Source of the DNA: Salvator merianae
Lineage: Eukaryota > Chordata > Lepidosauria > Squamata > Teiidae
Direction of reading: 5' to 3'
NCBI GenBank assembly: GCA_003586115.2
Contig: QVOM02000025.1
Span: forward strand, 85,625,521-85,689,520
DNA length: 64,000 nt
The translations under genes were made by a program, and so were the position numbers. Every line of letters begins with the position of its first letter. The first letter of the stretch is position 1. Below are positions 45,651-57,056 of this stretch, piece by piece. The notes beneath the pieces were generated by a model. The model ran no database searches. It saw only the letters and a list, made by a program, of their open reading frames with translations, and was not told the DNA's origin.

Positions 45651-45795
45651 CTCCTCGTGCTTTTAGCGGGCTTTGTCAGTCTGCACAGAGCTTGGTCAAA
45701 CATTATCTCTGACTATTCAGTGCTGCCCGCTCAATCAGAATGAATTAATCTTCTTTAATTTGTATTTGTATTTGAATCAAAGATGGCACCTATCA

Positions 45796-46216
45796 AGGGG
45801 CCTTTCTCCATGGACCCTTGATCAGTGTCGTTGACTACCTGGCCACATAGATCTGCCCATTAATACAGATCAATTTGGTCACACACCCCAGTGGTCTGCT
45901 CTGTCTGCACAAGACAGAATGTGATCCAGATGAAGGGAGGCTTGCAGAAGGCATGCTAGCTCTGCTTGGGAATACTGGGGGATGCCTTTCAGTGGTGCAC
46001 CATAGTGCACTGTCGAAAACCATCCCCCAGAGGCCTCAAGGCTAATGACATTTGTTCCTAGCCTTTGTAGGCATGGGAATGTGGTTGTATAGCTTGCATG
46101 AGCTTTGCAGTTTTGGCATGGGTTGATCCCAACCAGCTTCATCGGTGTAGATGGCACTGATCCAGCCCATGCCTCCCCTGGATCTGGATCAGTGGCAAAT
46201 AAGTGCAGAAAGGGCT
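45796..46216. mobile_element. Harbinger-like element (medium form)
   Basis: GGGGCCTTTCTCCATGGACCC / AATAAGTGCAGAAAGGGC. Relative of 10752-11222. Confidence 0.68.
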
Positions 46217-46331
46217 AAGTATCTCTTGATATGGTTAATTTGCCCTGTCTACAGCACTGTCCTTCAAGCTGTCTGGGCATCACACTTAATTTTATTTGCA
46301 CGTGAGGTCCCCCTGCCCTCATCCTTAAGGA

Positions 46332-46515
46332 CAGCGACAGTCCATGACTTTAAGGGCGGGTGTTCGCGCCCCACACGCCATGGCTGTTCACAGGGCTTCC
46401 GGGCCTCCGTACTGACACAGCAGGTCAATACAGAGGCCTGGAGGCCCTGAGAACAGCCATGGCATGCGGGGCGCGGGGCATGAACACCGGCCCTTAAAGT
46501 CACGGCCCGTTGCTG
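46332..46515. mobile_element. Palindromic hAT-like MITE, copy 10 (perfect target duplication)
   Basis: CAGCGACAGTCCATGACTTT / AAAGTCACGGCCCGTTGCTG flanked by identical cttaagga (46324-46331, 46516-46523). This and copy 9 fix the boundaries and the 8-bp duplication length of the family. Confidence 0.96.
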
Positions 46516-46523
46516 CTTAAGGA

Positions 46524-47172
46524 CAACCAATTCAGATAGAAACAGGAGGTTGGCTCATCTTCTTGCTCATTAATGCAAAGAAGCTAATTGGCAGAACTAG
46601 TTATTTTGGGCTGCTGTGATCATAACCTGACTTAGTTCAAGCTGCAGTCCGGTTTAATGCCAATGATCTAGACCAGGGCAATTAAACCACACTAGCAGAT
46701 CTGAGATGAAAGCCACCTCTGATTTATTTCTTCTGAAACTGCACATAATCTTCTGAAATATGGGAACATATGGCATCAGTCAACATTATGTGCGGAGCAA
46801 ATTAATCCAAAATCCTATGATTAGGTAGAAAAGAGATTGTGGTAAACCTGAAAGAGTAAATCAGCAGCATTAACACACTCATTCTGAAGCACCACAGCAT
46901 ACAATCAAAACAAGCCATGTCATGGTGACAAACACCGCAGGAAAGACATTTGAAAAATGGCAGCCAAATGAGTCAAGTAAGGAATTGTATATAACGTCTT
47001 CTACAAGGTTAAAACCTATAAGCTCCTCTTAAAATCAGAATAGCTTCTTTTTCGCTTCTACCCTCACACGCATCAGCACTGAGCAGCACATTGGTCCAGG
47101 GTTGAGCATGAGGGGGCTATGCGCCAAAACCTCTGGAGCATGAACTCAGGCATGCACACACAGACAGACACA
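46524..47172. other. Intronic sequence, nothing recognised
   Basis: Apparently unique; short CAGA-rich run near 47155-47172. Confidence 0.5.
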
Positions 47173-47401
47173 GGATGTGTTCAGACATAACAAAAGGGGC
47201 ACCTCAGAGGCACCTCAGAGGTACAGTGTTTGGCCCTCATGTTCCCAACATTCACTAATCCACTTTTTCTAGCACAGTATGTTTAGGAAAAGGGGAAGGA
47301 GCAGACTGGAGTGTGAACAGTCCCACCTCAGAACCTCCTCTAAGGCCACCTCAGATGCACCTCAGAGGTACTTTTCTTTTTTGTTGAGTCTGATTACAGC
47401 C
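47173..47401. mobile_element. MITE, first unit of a tandem dimer
   Basis: GGATGTGTTCAGACATAAC / GAGTCTGATTACAGCC ends, 229 bp. The body has GGGGCACCTCAGAGGCACC and the inverse-like CACCTCAGATGCACC. Separated from the second unit by TTA. Confidence 0.85.
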
Positions 47402-47404
47402 TTA

Positions 47405-47630
47405 GGCTGTGTTCAGACACAATGAAAGGGGCGCCTCAGAGGCATCTCAGATGGACAGTGTGTGGCTCTCCTGTCCCCAACCTTCTTTAATCCCTCTATT
47501 TCAGCATAGAATGTTCATGAGAGGGGAGAGGGGCAGACTGGTGTGTGAACAATACCACTTCAGAGTCTTCTTTAAGCTGTCTTAAAGGTGGCTTAGAGTT
47601 GCATTTTTTTTGCTATGTCTGATCACAGCC
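47405..47630. mobile_element. MITE, second unit of a tandem dimer
   Basis: GGCTGTGTTCAGACACAATG / CTATGTCTGATCACAGCC, 226 bp, similar over its full length to the first unit. ACA lies outside both ends of the dimer (47170-47172, 47631-47633). The GGCTGYRTYCAGACA terminus links it to the AT-rich palindromic MITEs. Confidence 0.85.
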
Positions 47631-47839
47631 ACAATGTCTGCAAGCTTACAATGTCTGGACTAGCCCAGTCATTAAGCACATTCAAATTCTGTTGAACCTT
47701 GAAAATATTAAGGCTCCCTAGGGCCTAAATATTGGCAGGATCTGATGGCATCTTTATGCATGGTGTCTCCATGGATGCCACATTCTTTCAGTGCCATGCT
47801 GGCATAAGTGTTGTTACAGCATTTCACTGGCAGCTGGTG

Positions 47840-48053
47840 CACAGCTGCTGGACTGTCATGGCAACCTCCAGTTGATCACCAGTTGCCTTGGTGATCTGGG
47901 CAGCCCAGGGCTGGCTGTTCACACTGCAAGTGCTACTGGCCAGGTACCAAACTAGTTTTGCCCTTGTAGTACATGGCCACCAGCATGTTGGATCCTTATC
48001 AGTCTGGTATGGTACTGTTACAGCATCCCAGGCCAGCAAGTGCGAACAGGCCC
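47840..48053. mobile_element. Harbinger-like element, right part
   Basis: The right end CCAGGCCAGCAAGTGCGAACAGGCCC is clear. The left extends perhaps to 47710 without a recognisable terminus. Confidence 0.55.
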
Positions 48054-48611
48054 TACATCTTTGCATTAAGAATAACCCTACAAGTGTAGCTCTATTCTTT
48101 AGATGCAAGGAGAAGGAGACACTACACTTGTAGGAAATCCTTCCATCGTCTATGGATTCTGTCCCTGTCATGAAGTGCTACCACCTTCTGTTGGGCTTCT
48201 CACTCTTTTCAAGTTTTAATATAGATGAATTTCAGGGACAAAATTCTAATTAGTAAGAATTGGTGTGATTCTCTTCATGCTCCTGGTTCAAAGTGGTGCT
48301 TTAAGTTGATTACTGGCACTTCTCCATCAAAAGTACCAGCACAGTGAGACGCAGTCATAATACCCATCACTCACAGCACATTATTTTGGAGGACAAGAGA
48401 TCCCTCATCTCTTGTAACACAATGCAGTCTTAACAAGAGAGCGCCAAAATGGCTAATCCACTCTGCTACAAGATGACAACAGCCCGATATCTTATTACCT
48501 TACCTCTACAAAAATCAGTTGCCACTAGGAATATGTTCAACTCAATTGATTTTTTAAAATCCCACTTTTCCTAGAATAAGCACTCATTTTCTATAGGTTG
48601 AAAACACAATG
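48054..48611. other. Intronic sequence, nothing recognised
   Basis: No supported feature. Confidence 0.5.
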
Positions 48612-48985
48612 GACCTCTTCACACTAGATATTAGAAAGCATCTGACCTGCTTGCTAGTCACGTGTGTTCGTACTGCAAGATGGCCGAAGCAATCGGAAGG
48701 GGTATTCAACCGCTCCCGATCACTTCTACTGCTGGAGCAGTAAACTGTACTCTGGAACCTTATCTGGAGCTTATAGTAAGCTTCAGGGAAGGGACCATTC
48801 ACACTTACCTATGGTGCAGTGGCCATCTTGGGTGCAAGCTGCTCATCATGCTGTCGTGACAAGGATCGGGCATGGTGCGAATGCCGGTAGGCCAGCTTCA
48901 GGTCCAGCTTTTGGTCGTGTAGTGTGGACAGTGTCCATGCCGCAAGGTAAAGCACTACGCTAGCACAGACTAATTAGCACAGACT
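48612..48985. mobile_element. Two abutting Harbinger-like fragments
   Basis: GGACCTCTTCACACTAGAT starts one fragment; GGGACCATTCACACTTACC at about 48791 starts a second. The end (GTGGACAGTGTCCATGCCGC, AGACTAATTAGCACAGACTA) is the inverse of the left part of 43748-44300. Confidence 0.5.
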
Positions 48986-48989
48986 AACC

Positions 48990-49330
48990 TCAGCATTTAG
49001 GCTGCCTCTCACTGCTCATGTCTGAGTGCTGAAGCTACACAGGTTGAATACTGTTAGTGCTTGGATGGGAGGCCACCTGGGAATACAAGGTGTTGTAGGT
49101 TAGTCTGGAAACTCCAAAAATTTGCAAGGAGAATCCAATAGCAAACCATTTCTTTTTCTTGAAGTCACCAGTGGTTTGAAGTTGGCTTTGAATGAACAAT
49201 AATAAGATTTTCATGTAATTGAAGGCTTTATCTGTTTTGATGTTTTATGCACTGTTTTGAGGTTATGTTTTAATGGGAAGTAATTCAGAGATATTTTGAA
49301 TAAATAATAAACAAATAACAATAATAATAC
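48990..49330 (+). mobile_element. 5S-rRNA-derived SINE
   Basis: The region to 49103 aligns with 5S rRNA: CTCATGTCTGAGTGCTGAAGC matches the CTCGTCTGATCTCGGAAGC core, and GTGCTTGGATGGGAGGCCAC, CTGGGAATACAAGGTGTTGT match the internal-control-region end of 5S. A unique body and an AAATAATAAACAAATAACAA tail follow. The 5S part keeps the Pol III A-box/C-box region in decayed form. Confidence 0.85.
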
Positions 49331-50362
49331 AGAGTGCAGCAATTTCTGTTAGAATTACTGTATGATTGTTTATACAATGTGTCAACCAAATTTTAGTTCC
49401 CTCTTTCCCCACCCCCCTCATTTAACAGTACTGAGAAAGAAAAGTCATTTGATTCCTAGTGTATTTATAGTTTGTCATGAGAAAAATAGCTACTGACAAT
49501 ATAGCCTGGAGTCCTCATTAACGTATATGCTTGTGATCCTCAACTTCAGCGCTCAAGCCGCTAAACAGAACTGAGATCCCATGTTTCTGATGGCAATTTG
49601 TAGCTTGTTTAATAATATCTCTTTGCTAGGAACTGGGTAGCAAATAATTAATTTCGTAAAGGTCGTGGAGGAGTCTGGCAGATGGAAAAGTAACTTCTTG
49701 TCACCATTTCCAGAAAGCCAGATCAGATTTATCTGAACAGGGCTCTGCTGCACTGAAATAACAAAATTTTGCCAAAGAGAAATGCACAGAATAGTATAAT
49801 GACTTAAGGTGCTTCAAAACACATTTAATGGTATTAGATGGCAGGACAGGGTCCTGTGATCATTTTTGTTGTACGATCACACAGTATATTCAAGAGTCCC
49901 TAAGAAAATGAGATGCTGCTGATGTATCCAACATGTAGTGAAAATTCAACCCATGTCTGCCAGGTGTTAGCATCTGTAAATGGACAATGGGATACTCTAT
50001 ATTCTAATCTAAGCATTGCTGGAAAAATGGATACTGGAGTCATCACAGGATCTGAGTGTAATGGGATCAAACCAGTGAAGCACTGATAGAAAGGAGAGAG
50101 TATAAGCTAGCTGTGAAAAAAATCTTACTTTTATCAAACATCTACCTGCTTTTCTCATACAGTTACCACCTCTAATAGCAATTTAGAGATGTCCCCTGGG
50201 TACACCTACCAAAACAGTTCTGATGGCCATTTAAAATCTTCAGACCATGAACCCTGTTAAGAACTTCACATTTTCTTTATTTGAAATGAAATGCATCTCC
50301 AAATGTTTGAAGGAAGGATTGTAAAGCTTTCCTAATTCTTCAATCCAATGATTTTAGACAGA
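49331..50362. other. Intronic sequence, nothing recognised
   Basis: One kilobase without supported features. Confidence 0.5.
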
Positions 50363-50505
50363 AGGCCTATTAGCACTTTGTACTAGCGAGCATCCGAGAC
50401 GCTCGCTTGTACAATACTTCCGCACTCTGAGGAGGCCTTCGTGATTGGAAGCAAGATATCACTGCTTCTGATCACGACTAGCTGTGGAGCACAAATTAGA
50501 GGCCC
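50363..50505. mobile_element. Harbinger-like element fragment, inverted
   Basis: AGGCCTATTAGCACTTTG then TACTAGCGAGCATCCGAGAC is the inverse of the right end of 4042-4767. It stops after the AGCTGTGGAGCACAAATTAG block. Confidence 0.65.
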
Positions 50506-51562
50506 GTTATTTCCTAACGTTCTGGAGAGGTCATTTCAGCAGGAGTGGAGAGGTTTGAATTTCATAGAAACATAAAGGTGTTTTTAGCCCTTGTCTCTCC
50601 ACATCTCTTCCCTCTGTTTCCCCACAACTCTTCAGAAGTCTGATTCTTCCTATCCAGTGGTTCTTCTTCAGCGATGGCAGAACTGGTCCCTGATTCTAGG
50701 GGAAGCAACTCTATTCGAGGTTCAGGTGGCATAATCAGATAAGGTCCCAGGCAGAATATCCAAATTAAAGCTCAGTGGACAGGTGATAGATTCTAAGGGG
50801 ATTTCAAATGGAATGTCTTGGATTAGGCAAAGCAGAATAGCACAGGGGAGTGGAGAATTCCAAGTAGAGCTGAAAGCTAGAAATGTTTAGCCACAGCATT
50901 GTTGCAACTGGAAAACTCTAACTGAGCCTTAAATATGGTTTGTCATTTCAGGCTATTGGCTTTACCTTTACAGTTAATAAGGCTTCTAAACTTAAAGTGG
51001 AGAGCAAGGATAGTTGGGCTGCTACCTCAAAGTGATGTACGTGTGGCTTCATGCTCCTTTGTGATCTGTGGAGGCTAGCTTACTGGGAATTGCTTGTGGA
51101 GACAAATCTGAACACAGACATGTTCCGGACAAGGCTTCCTCTGATTGGTATAAGGGGAGAAAGTAATTGACAATGTCGCAAATAAATGGTCCAGCTCCTT
51201 GGTTGGCTAAACAGACAACCAATACATAGAAGAAGCTGAAGGTAGTAGCTGGAACATGTAGAGCCCTGGAGCAGAAATAGCTGGAACATGTGGAACCCTG
51301 GTAGACACTGAGATTTATGCCTTTTAAAAAACATTCTGACCAAAGTTTCTGGATTTCATTTTCCAAATGTTCCATTTTCAGGAAGCTTTCCAAGCCAAGA
51401 GCAGACATGTTGGCTTCTGTCCTTTGTGTTCTTCCTCTGTTGTTATCTTCATTAGCAGTAGCAGGGTTAATAATCATTTTATGTGTGATTCCAAACTGGC
51501 CTGTTTACCAGACTAGCAAGCATACTAGGATCCTCTTTTTTACACAGAGGCTCACTCTAAAG
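50506..51562. other. Intronic sequence with a 32-bp tandem duplication
   Basis: TAGCTGGAACATGT.GA.CCCTGG occurs twice at 51248-51302. Otherwise nothing recognised. Confidence 0.6.
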
Positions 51563-51753
51563 CAGTGTTTCTCAAACTTTTTCCAACCATGGTCCCCTTC
51601 CAATCTTATTTCCTTCCTGTGCCTCCCCGTCCTACCAGGTGTGCACAGTGGTGGAGTGTGGAAGTGGGAGGGAAAAGGAAGCCCCTCGTGGGCCCCCTTG
51701 GAATATCCTGGGAGCCCGCTGGGGGCCATATGGTCCCTGGTTGGGAAACACTG
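51563..51753. mobile_element. hAT (Charlie-like) MITE
   Basis: CAGTGTTTCTCAAACTTTTT / GGTTGGGAAACACTG ends with 8-bp duplication ctctaaag / ctttaaag (7 of 8). CAGTGTTTCTCAA is a well-known hAT-Charlie terminus. 191 bp, non-coding. Confidence 0.88.
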
Positions 51754-52642
51754 CTTTAAAGGATGGCTGCCTGCCCCTTTAGGCCCCACCCCCTTAGACT
51801 GCCCCCTGGGGGCAGGGTCTCCCTTGGACCACACCAGCATGTAGGATACAAGCTACTAGTATGCTTACTCATCCAGTATATAAGTCTGTGTGGAATCACC
51901 TTAACATAAAAATGTTGTGTGTTTTACTTATTTGTCCCTCATTTATTTAAGGTTTTGACTTCAGGCTACTTTGTGGGACGTCCCTAATGGCTTCAGTAAC
52001 AGGATCTACATTTGAATAAAAAGAAGAATAACCCTGACAGGGGCAACTGAGAGGCTGAGGGAGACAAAACTTAGTTCTACTTGCCTTACCAATGGATTTC
52101 GGCTAACTTTTGTTACTCTTTTGAAGAAGGAAGGTCTCCCTTTGAATAAGAATAAATAAAAAAAGAAAGAAATGAATGAATGAATGAATGGGAAGATTGA
52201 ATGAAATAAAGTGCTTGGGCTGCTTTTTAAGAGACAAACCAAACTTAAGAGAAACACTCACAGCATGCCTAAATGCCTTAATATATTTTTTTCCCTCCTC
52301 TTCTTGTATTCCGTCCTCTATATTGCATCAGTATCTGCTCTCCTCCCCCCCCCAAAAAAAAGCCTTCAATGAAATTCAGTGGAGGAAAATGCAAAACACT
52401 TAAGATGAAAATATCATGTGTACAAAAATAAGATACTGGATACGTGACTTGGCAAAAATACTGAAAGAGTTCTTGGAATTTTAGCCAGCTACAAACAGAA
52501 CATGAATTGGCAGAACAGTGAGGCAACCAAACAAAAAAAATGCAAAACTGGAAAACAGCAATGGAAGCATAGATTCTAAAACACAGAAGGCAATAAATAC
52601 ACTATATTCAGCACTTTTTAGACCCCTGCATTGGTTACTATA
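51754..52642. other. Intronic sequence with short (GAAT)n
   Basis: (GAAT)5 at about 52170-52191. No other supported feature. Confidence 0.55.
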
Positions 52643-53155
52643 GGGTCTTTCTGCCCCACCCCCTTTGTTCCAGAACAGGACAGGGACAGGTTGCCAGAAA
52701 AGCAGAACCGGGCATCCACATTTGGATGGACCGTTCTCCTCCAGCCCTTGCCACTGCCTGCAGAGAGCTCTTGGAGGAAGCGCCAAGGCTTCGAAGGCTG
52801 GACACAAAATTTCCTGGTCTTTGAAATTTCCAGCCCAGCCAGTTTTGGGGTGAATTCACTTCTGGCAGAGCTTCCTGGAGCATCATCAAAAAATGGTCCC
52901 CTGTAGTATATTGGCCCACAGGGTTGCACTGTCCGCACATGGCCATGGTCTGCTACACCGTGTCTTGTTCACTTATAGACATCAACATTAAGGTCTACAA
53001 CTATACTGGACAAGGCACCATTTGCAGTGTCCTGGAATATTCCATGTTTCAGCCAATGCAGACAAAGCATGGTTAGAATGGGTGGGGCTTGGTCTAGTGC
53101 ATATGCCCTTTATTCCAGAATCTGTTCCAGAATAAGGGGCAGTGTGGAAAGGGCC
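52643..53155. mobile_element. Harbinger-like element (medium form)
   Basis: GGGTCTTTCTGCCCCACCC / GGGGCAGTGTGGAAAGGGCC, 513 bp. Body modules shared with 16744 and 19040. Its ORFs are not conserved among copies, so treated as non-coding. Confidence 0.7.
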
Positions 53156-53384
53156 ACATTACAATAATTTCTTCTTAAGAAAAACTTAGATGAATTGAAA
53201 GACATTCCAAGAGGTGCAGCAAAGAGGGGACGGGGAAAAAAAAGAACTAGGCATGTTTTGACTTTAAAAAAGAACATGGAAGAGGGAAATAATAGCTCAC
53301 CTCAAAAATCCAGAAAAATGTTACAGAGTAGAATATCACCATTGGTGACTCACAAAATACTTGCACAAGGATGGTAACATCAAA

Positions 53385-53784
53385 GGACTTTTCTGCACTT
53401 TCCACTGTGGAGTGTTCTCAAGTGAACATTCCACGGTAGAACAGACCTTGCAGTGTGACAGTCTTTTGCACTGCAAGGGATGGAACATCCTGCCAATGGG
53501 CTACCAGTGCTCACAGTGTGAATGACAGCCCACAGCATGACAGTGGCAGGGAAACCTTTGGCCACTGCCATGGTGACCACACCCAGAAGTAGGTGTGAAT
53601 GCTGAGTATCGGGAGCAGTCCAGCTGCTCTTGGTACAGCTGTGAAGCGCAATTTTGTGCTCTACAGCAAGTAGTGATTGGAAGTGGCTGTAGCCCACACC
53701 CCATTACGAGGGCCTCCTCAAAGTGTGAATGCACCTCACTAGTGAGGGCCTGCACTCTCACTAATGAAAAGTGCAAACAGGACC
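53385..53784. mobile_element. Harbinger-like element (short-arm form)
   Basis: GGACTTTTCTGCACTTTCC / AATGAAAAGTGCAAACAGGACC, 400 bp. Sister of 32646 and 60913. Confidence 0.75.
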
Positions 53785-54016
53785 CCAAGTGAAGATAATG
53801 TTGGAAGTTGCCCTTTGACCTTACAGAACTGAGGACCCATCTGTTCTGGTTGCCGATACCAGCTTGACAGTGTCTAGAACCCAATTCCAGCCACAGGGGT
53901 TCCATGCACATGCACTGTCAGTGTACTTGGAAACAACTCTCATGCTGTGTGGAGGATGTTCACTCAGGTGTGCATGTAAGCATCACTGACACTCACAGGC
54001 AACATGGAGGCAGCCA

Positions 54017-54196
54017 GGCCCTTTCTGCACTTGGCCTTATTCTAGATTATATCCTAGAATAGGAACCTGCCATCTGCATGCTACTATGAACTATGGCAGG
54101 CTCCACCCAGGGCCTGCTGTAATCTGCACTAGCACGCGGATAGTAGGTCCCTGTTCTGGAATATAATCCAAAATAAAGCTAAGTGCAGAAAGGGCC
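54017..54196. mobile_element. 180-bp palindromic Harbinger-like MITE (copy 2)
   Basis: GGCCCTTTCTGCACTTGGCC / GCTAAGTGCAGAAAGGGCC, CCA on both sides (54014-54016, 54197-54199). Exactly 180 bp, like 23815-23994. Confidence 0.93.
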
Positions 54197-54203
54197 CCAG
54201 TTA

Positions 54204-54490
54204 GCAAGCCACCACCATGGACTATTTGCAGCCCAATCTGGGAATCACATGGCCTGATCACACTGGCGTGATCAGCTGATTGCACTTGCATGGGCCTGTG
54301 CACTGTGTGGGCCTGCCGGTTGCCATAGTAGCAGCCAGACACTTCCTGGCCACTGCCATGGTGAGGATGGGGCATGAATGCCAGTAGCCAGCTTCTGGTG
54401 TAGTTTCCAGCCACACAGTGCAGACAGTGTCCACGCTGTGTGGTAAGTTACCGTGATAGAACAGACTAATTAGTCTGGTTTATCATCATA
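54204..54490. mobile_element. Harbinger-like element fragment, inverted
   Basis: CACACAGTGCAGACAGTGTCC and AACAGACTAATTAGTCTGG match, inverted, the left half of 43748-44300. A poly-A follows at about 54498-54513. Confidence 0.6.
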
Positions 54491-55494
54491 AATGCAAAAA
54501 AAAAAAAAAAAGACATGTTTAATGGGTTGTTGGTTGCATAGTGGATGCAGCCTGAGTTTTGAACCAAACCATATTAAAGCTTGGCTCTAGAGAATCAAAG
54601 TTTTTCTAAAAGGAATCTCACTTTCTCCATGACACAGCAGGACCTCCCAGAATTCAGAATATTCAATAACTGATTGTGTTACAGTAAGGCAACAGTCTAT
54701 TTTAGTTTAGTTTAATTTGTTCCAAAAATTTTAGGTGTCCATCAGAAAAGCTTCATTATATTAAAGAGCAGTGGAAACAATTACCTAGGGAGATAGCGGT
54801 TTCTCTCTTGCCTATTGGAGATGTCTCAGTTTGGATTCCAGAATATGCAGTGGACATAACTGTCCTCTGCTGGCTTTTTAACAACTTACCCTTTGTCGTG
54901 TAGCATTTACAGTACTGGATGCCAAATTCCTTAGGGGTCTACGACTGTGCTGCCTCACCTGAATTTCTTGCATTTTCCCCGTCAGGATTTTTGTGCACCT
55001 GGAAACCACCTGTGCAAAGTCCCATTCCACAAAATTTGCAAATGGAGGTTTGCTCTATGACGTTAAGCAACAAATGCATAAGTGCGGATCACTTCCTAAG
55101 CACTGCTTAGCCCATTTGAGTGGTTTATTAATGGTTATATAGATTTGGTGGGGAGATCTCTCCTTGCCTTCCCTGATGCTGGGGCACAAGCTTGAACCAA
55201 CCTTCTGGGACTGTAGTGATCTTAACGAACTGCTGAAAATGGTCTATTTTGAATTGCTTGGATGCTCTGCTATATTAATCACTGCAAATAAAACGGCATT
55301 GTTGGATAAGTTTGTAATTTTCTGAGATGTTCTAACTCTCGTAAATTTTGGAGAATGGAGTCGATACAGAAGTGCAAGAAGCTATTTATCAAAATAGGAC
55401 ACATTGCTCCAGGTGTGCTAGTGGCTTGGAAGCCGGTCATCTACTCTTGACAGTATCTTTAAAAACAACAGCCTCAGAAAACAACACCAAGTAC
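54491..55494. other. Intron sequence flanking the 81-bp exon donor
   Basis: No repeats recognised; the GTACTTGG donor is at 55494. Confidence 0.5.
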
Positions 55495-55575
55495 CTGTCT
55501 CCGTAGATCCCTTGTTTTCTTGGTCATCTTGTCAATCGCTATATTCAGAGGATCTCCTTTCTCCTTCCTTCCAGT
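55495..55575 (-). CDS. CTNNA2: CTNNA2 (alpha-N-catenin) internal exon, 81 bp, start of middle domain
   Basis: On the minus strand an AG acceptor (55577-55576), preceded by a pyrimidine-rich tract, leads into 27 codons ending at a GT donor (55494-55493). The peptide starts TGRKEKGDPLNIAID and ends MTKKTRDLRRQ. Alpha-catenin links the cadherin/beta-catenin complex to F-actin at adherens junctions; the alpha-N paralogue acts in neurons and synapses. The GRKEKGDPLNIAIDK wording matches alpha-N rather than alpha-E, which has GRKERSDALNSAIDK (family knowledge from memory). Length is a multiple of three and both ends are phase 0, so it joins in frame to exon 26170-26322 and could be skipped without a frameshift. 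The internal ATG in DKMTKK could serve as a start in N-terminally truncated transcripts. The preceding exon lies outside the window. No damage is seen. Confidence 0.96.
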
Positions 55576-55704
55576 CTGTTTCAAAGTAAAAGGAAACATA
55601 CACACAGATAATTAGAAAGAGCAAAGCATAAAATACTTACAGTATCAGTCCACAGAACTTACTAGCATGCATAGAATTCTCTTTCTCACCTCAGCAAAGA
55701 CCAG

Positions 55705-56135
55705 GAGCCTTTTTGCACTGATCACCCTAGAATGGTATAACAATATCATTCTAGGCTGGAAAAGACCTGGTGGCATGGCAGTCATTAGCACTGTGAGTCC
55801 TAGAACAGCCCTGTACTGGGACATCAGGCATTCAAATGTGAATGCAGGCCTGATCGCCATAACAGCAGCCATGACAACATCTAGCACAGAGCTGGACATT
55901 GACAAGGCAATCGGAACACGGCACATGTGCAGCTGCAGCTGTATCACCCCACCCACTTGCAGCATTCACACCTGGAAGAAAGTGTGGATGCTGCTGAACA
56001 GGAACCATCCAGGTGCTCCCATTCAAGCTGTGGACAACTAGCTGCATTCAGGGCCAACTGCAGCAGTGGGCCATGTGGACGCACTTACCCAGTGTGTGTC
56101 TGCTTGCTCACTGGGGGTTAAGTGTGAACAAGCCC
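55705..56135. mobile_element. Harbinger-like element, about 130 bp upstream of the 81-bp exon
   Basis: GAGCCTTTTTGCACTGATC / GGTTAAGTGTGAACAAGCCC, CAG on both sides (55702-55704, 56136-56138), 431 bp. Subterminal palindrome CCTAGAATGG...CATTCTAGG. It lies just beyond the branch-point region of the acceptor. Confidence 0.83.
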
Positions 56136-56138
56136 CAG

Positions 56139-56435
56139 ATCTGCAGAAACATTCCAGTATGGGGTATTCATCCTTAGCTGCTTGAAGCAGGAAGTTGTGC
56201 AAATAATCCCTTCAACAAAATATGTAAATGTCATCAAACCATAGCTGAGTCACCACAGATAATGAAGACCATTTATTGAAAGTGTGTGCAAAGCTAGCCA
56301 TCCCAATGAATTTAAGAGACTGCCTACCCATGCAAACAGGAACCCATGTCCTCCTGAGATGTCCCTTTTATAATAGACACCATGACAAACTTATCTGACC
56401 TGTCATTAAACACCTACTGGGGTGACCTGGTGATT
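56139..56435. other. Intronic sequence, nothing recognised
   Basis: No supported feature. Confidence 0.5.
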
Positions 56436-56436
56436 T

Positions 56437-56492
<56 letters not shown>

Positions 56493-56500
56493 TATGGATG

Positions 56501-56546
<46 letters not shown>

Positions 56547-56583
56547 GATAGAGATAGAGATAGAGATAGATAGATAGATATAT
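56436..56583. repeat. (TA)n followed by (GATA)n
   Basis: (TA)n at 56436-56494 grades into (GATA)n with GAGATA interruptions to about 56583. Confidence 0.97.
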
Positions 56584-57056
56584 TACTAGAGGACACAATT
56601 CCTATACTAACTTCAGCAGCAGCCAAATTACTCCCATTAACTATCAAGATCAAAAGCAAACTATTGAAATTTTAACCTACTCTCCTTGTTTTACCTCCGT
56701 TTTAAATTTGTTGTTTTAACTTCATTGTTTTAACTTTGTATCTCTTTATGGGTCCACGATGGTTATAAATAAAACTACTGCAAAGCTAGTAAAAACTACA
56801 TCAATATGAATGAGCCTTCTGTACACCCAGAAGTGCTCTGCAAAATGCACAAGTGGTGTCCTAGAGGATATTCACAATAGTTCATGAATCAGTAGTGGGG
56901 AAAATTTTTCAAAGCATTTTCATTAGTATCATATACGCCACTTGAACATTCAACAGCACAACATGATTCAGATTTGTGGAGACACAGCTCTTGGGTGGCC
57001 CTGTCGTGGAGCAGTGGTTGATCACCAGGTTAGAATCCTGAATTCCATAAGAACAT

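Larger units (their letters stand above)
26323..55494 (-). other. CTNNA2: CTNNA2 intron between the two exons (complete, 29,172 bp)
   Basis: It is bounded by the GT donor at 55494-55493 and the AG acceptor at 26324-26323. No other ORF in it has an alpha-catenin match. Large introns are normal for CTNNA2, a gene of over a megabase in mammals. It contains a 200-N assembly gap, so its true length is uncertain. Confidence 0.92.

Noticed and set aside
52638..52946. Overlapping ORFs in three frames suggesting a gene
   Set aside because: They lie in a Harbinger-like non-autonomous element, in a GC-richer stretch, and are not kept in the related copies at 16744 and 19040.
53195..53377. Lysine/arginine-rich small ORF
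   Set aside because: A-rich composition explains it; no family match or splice context.
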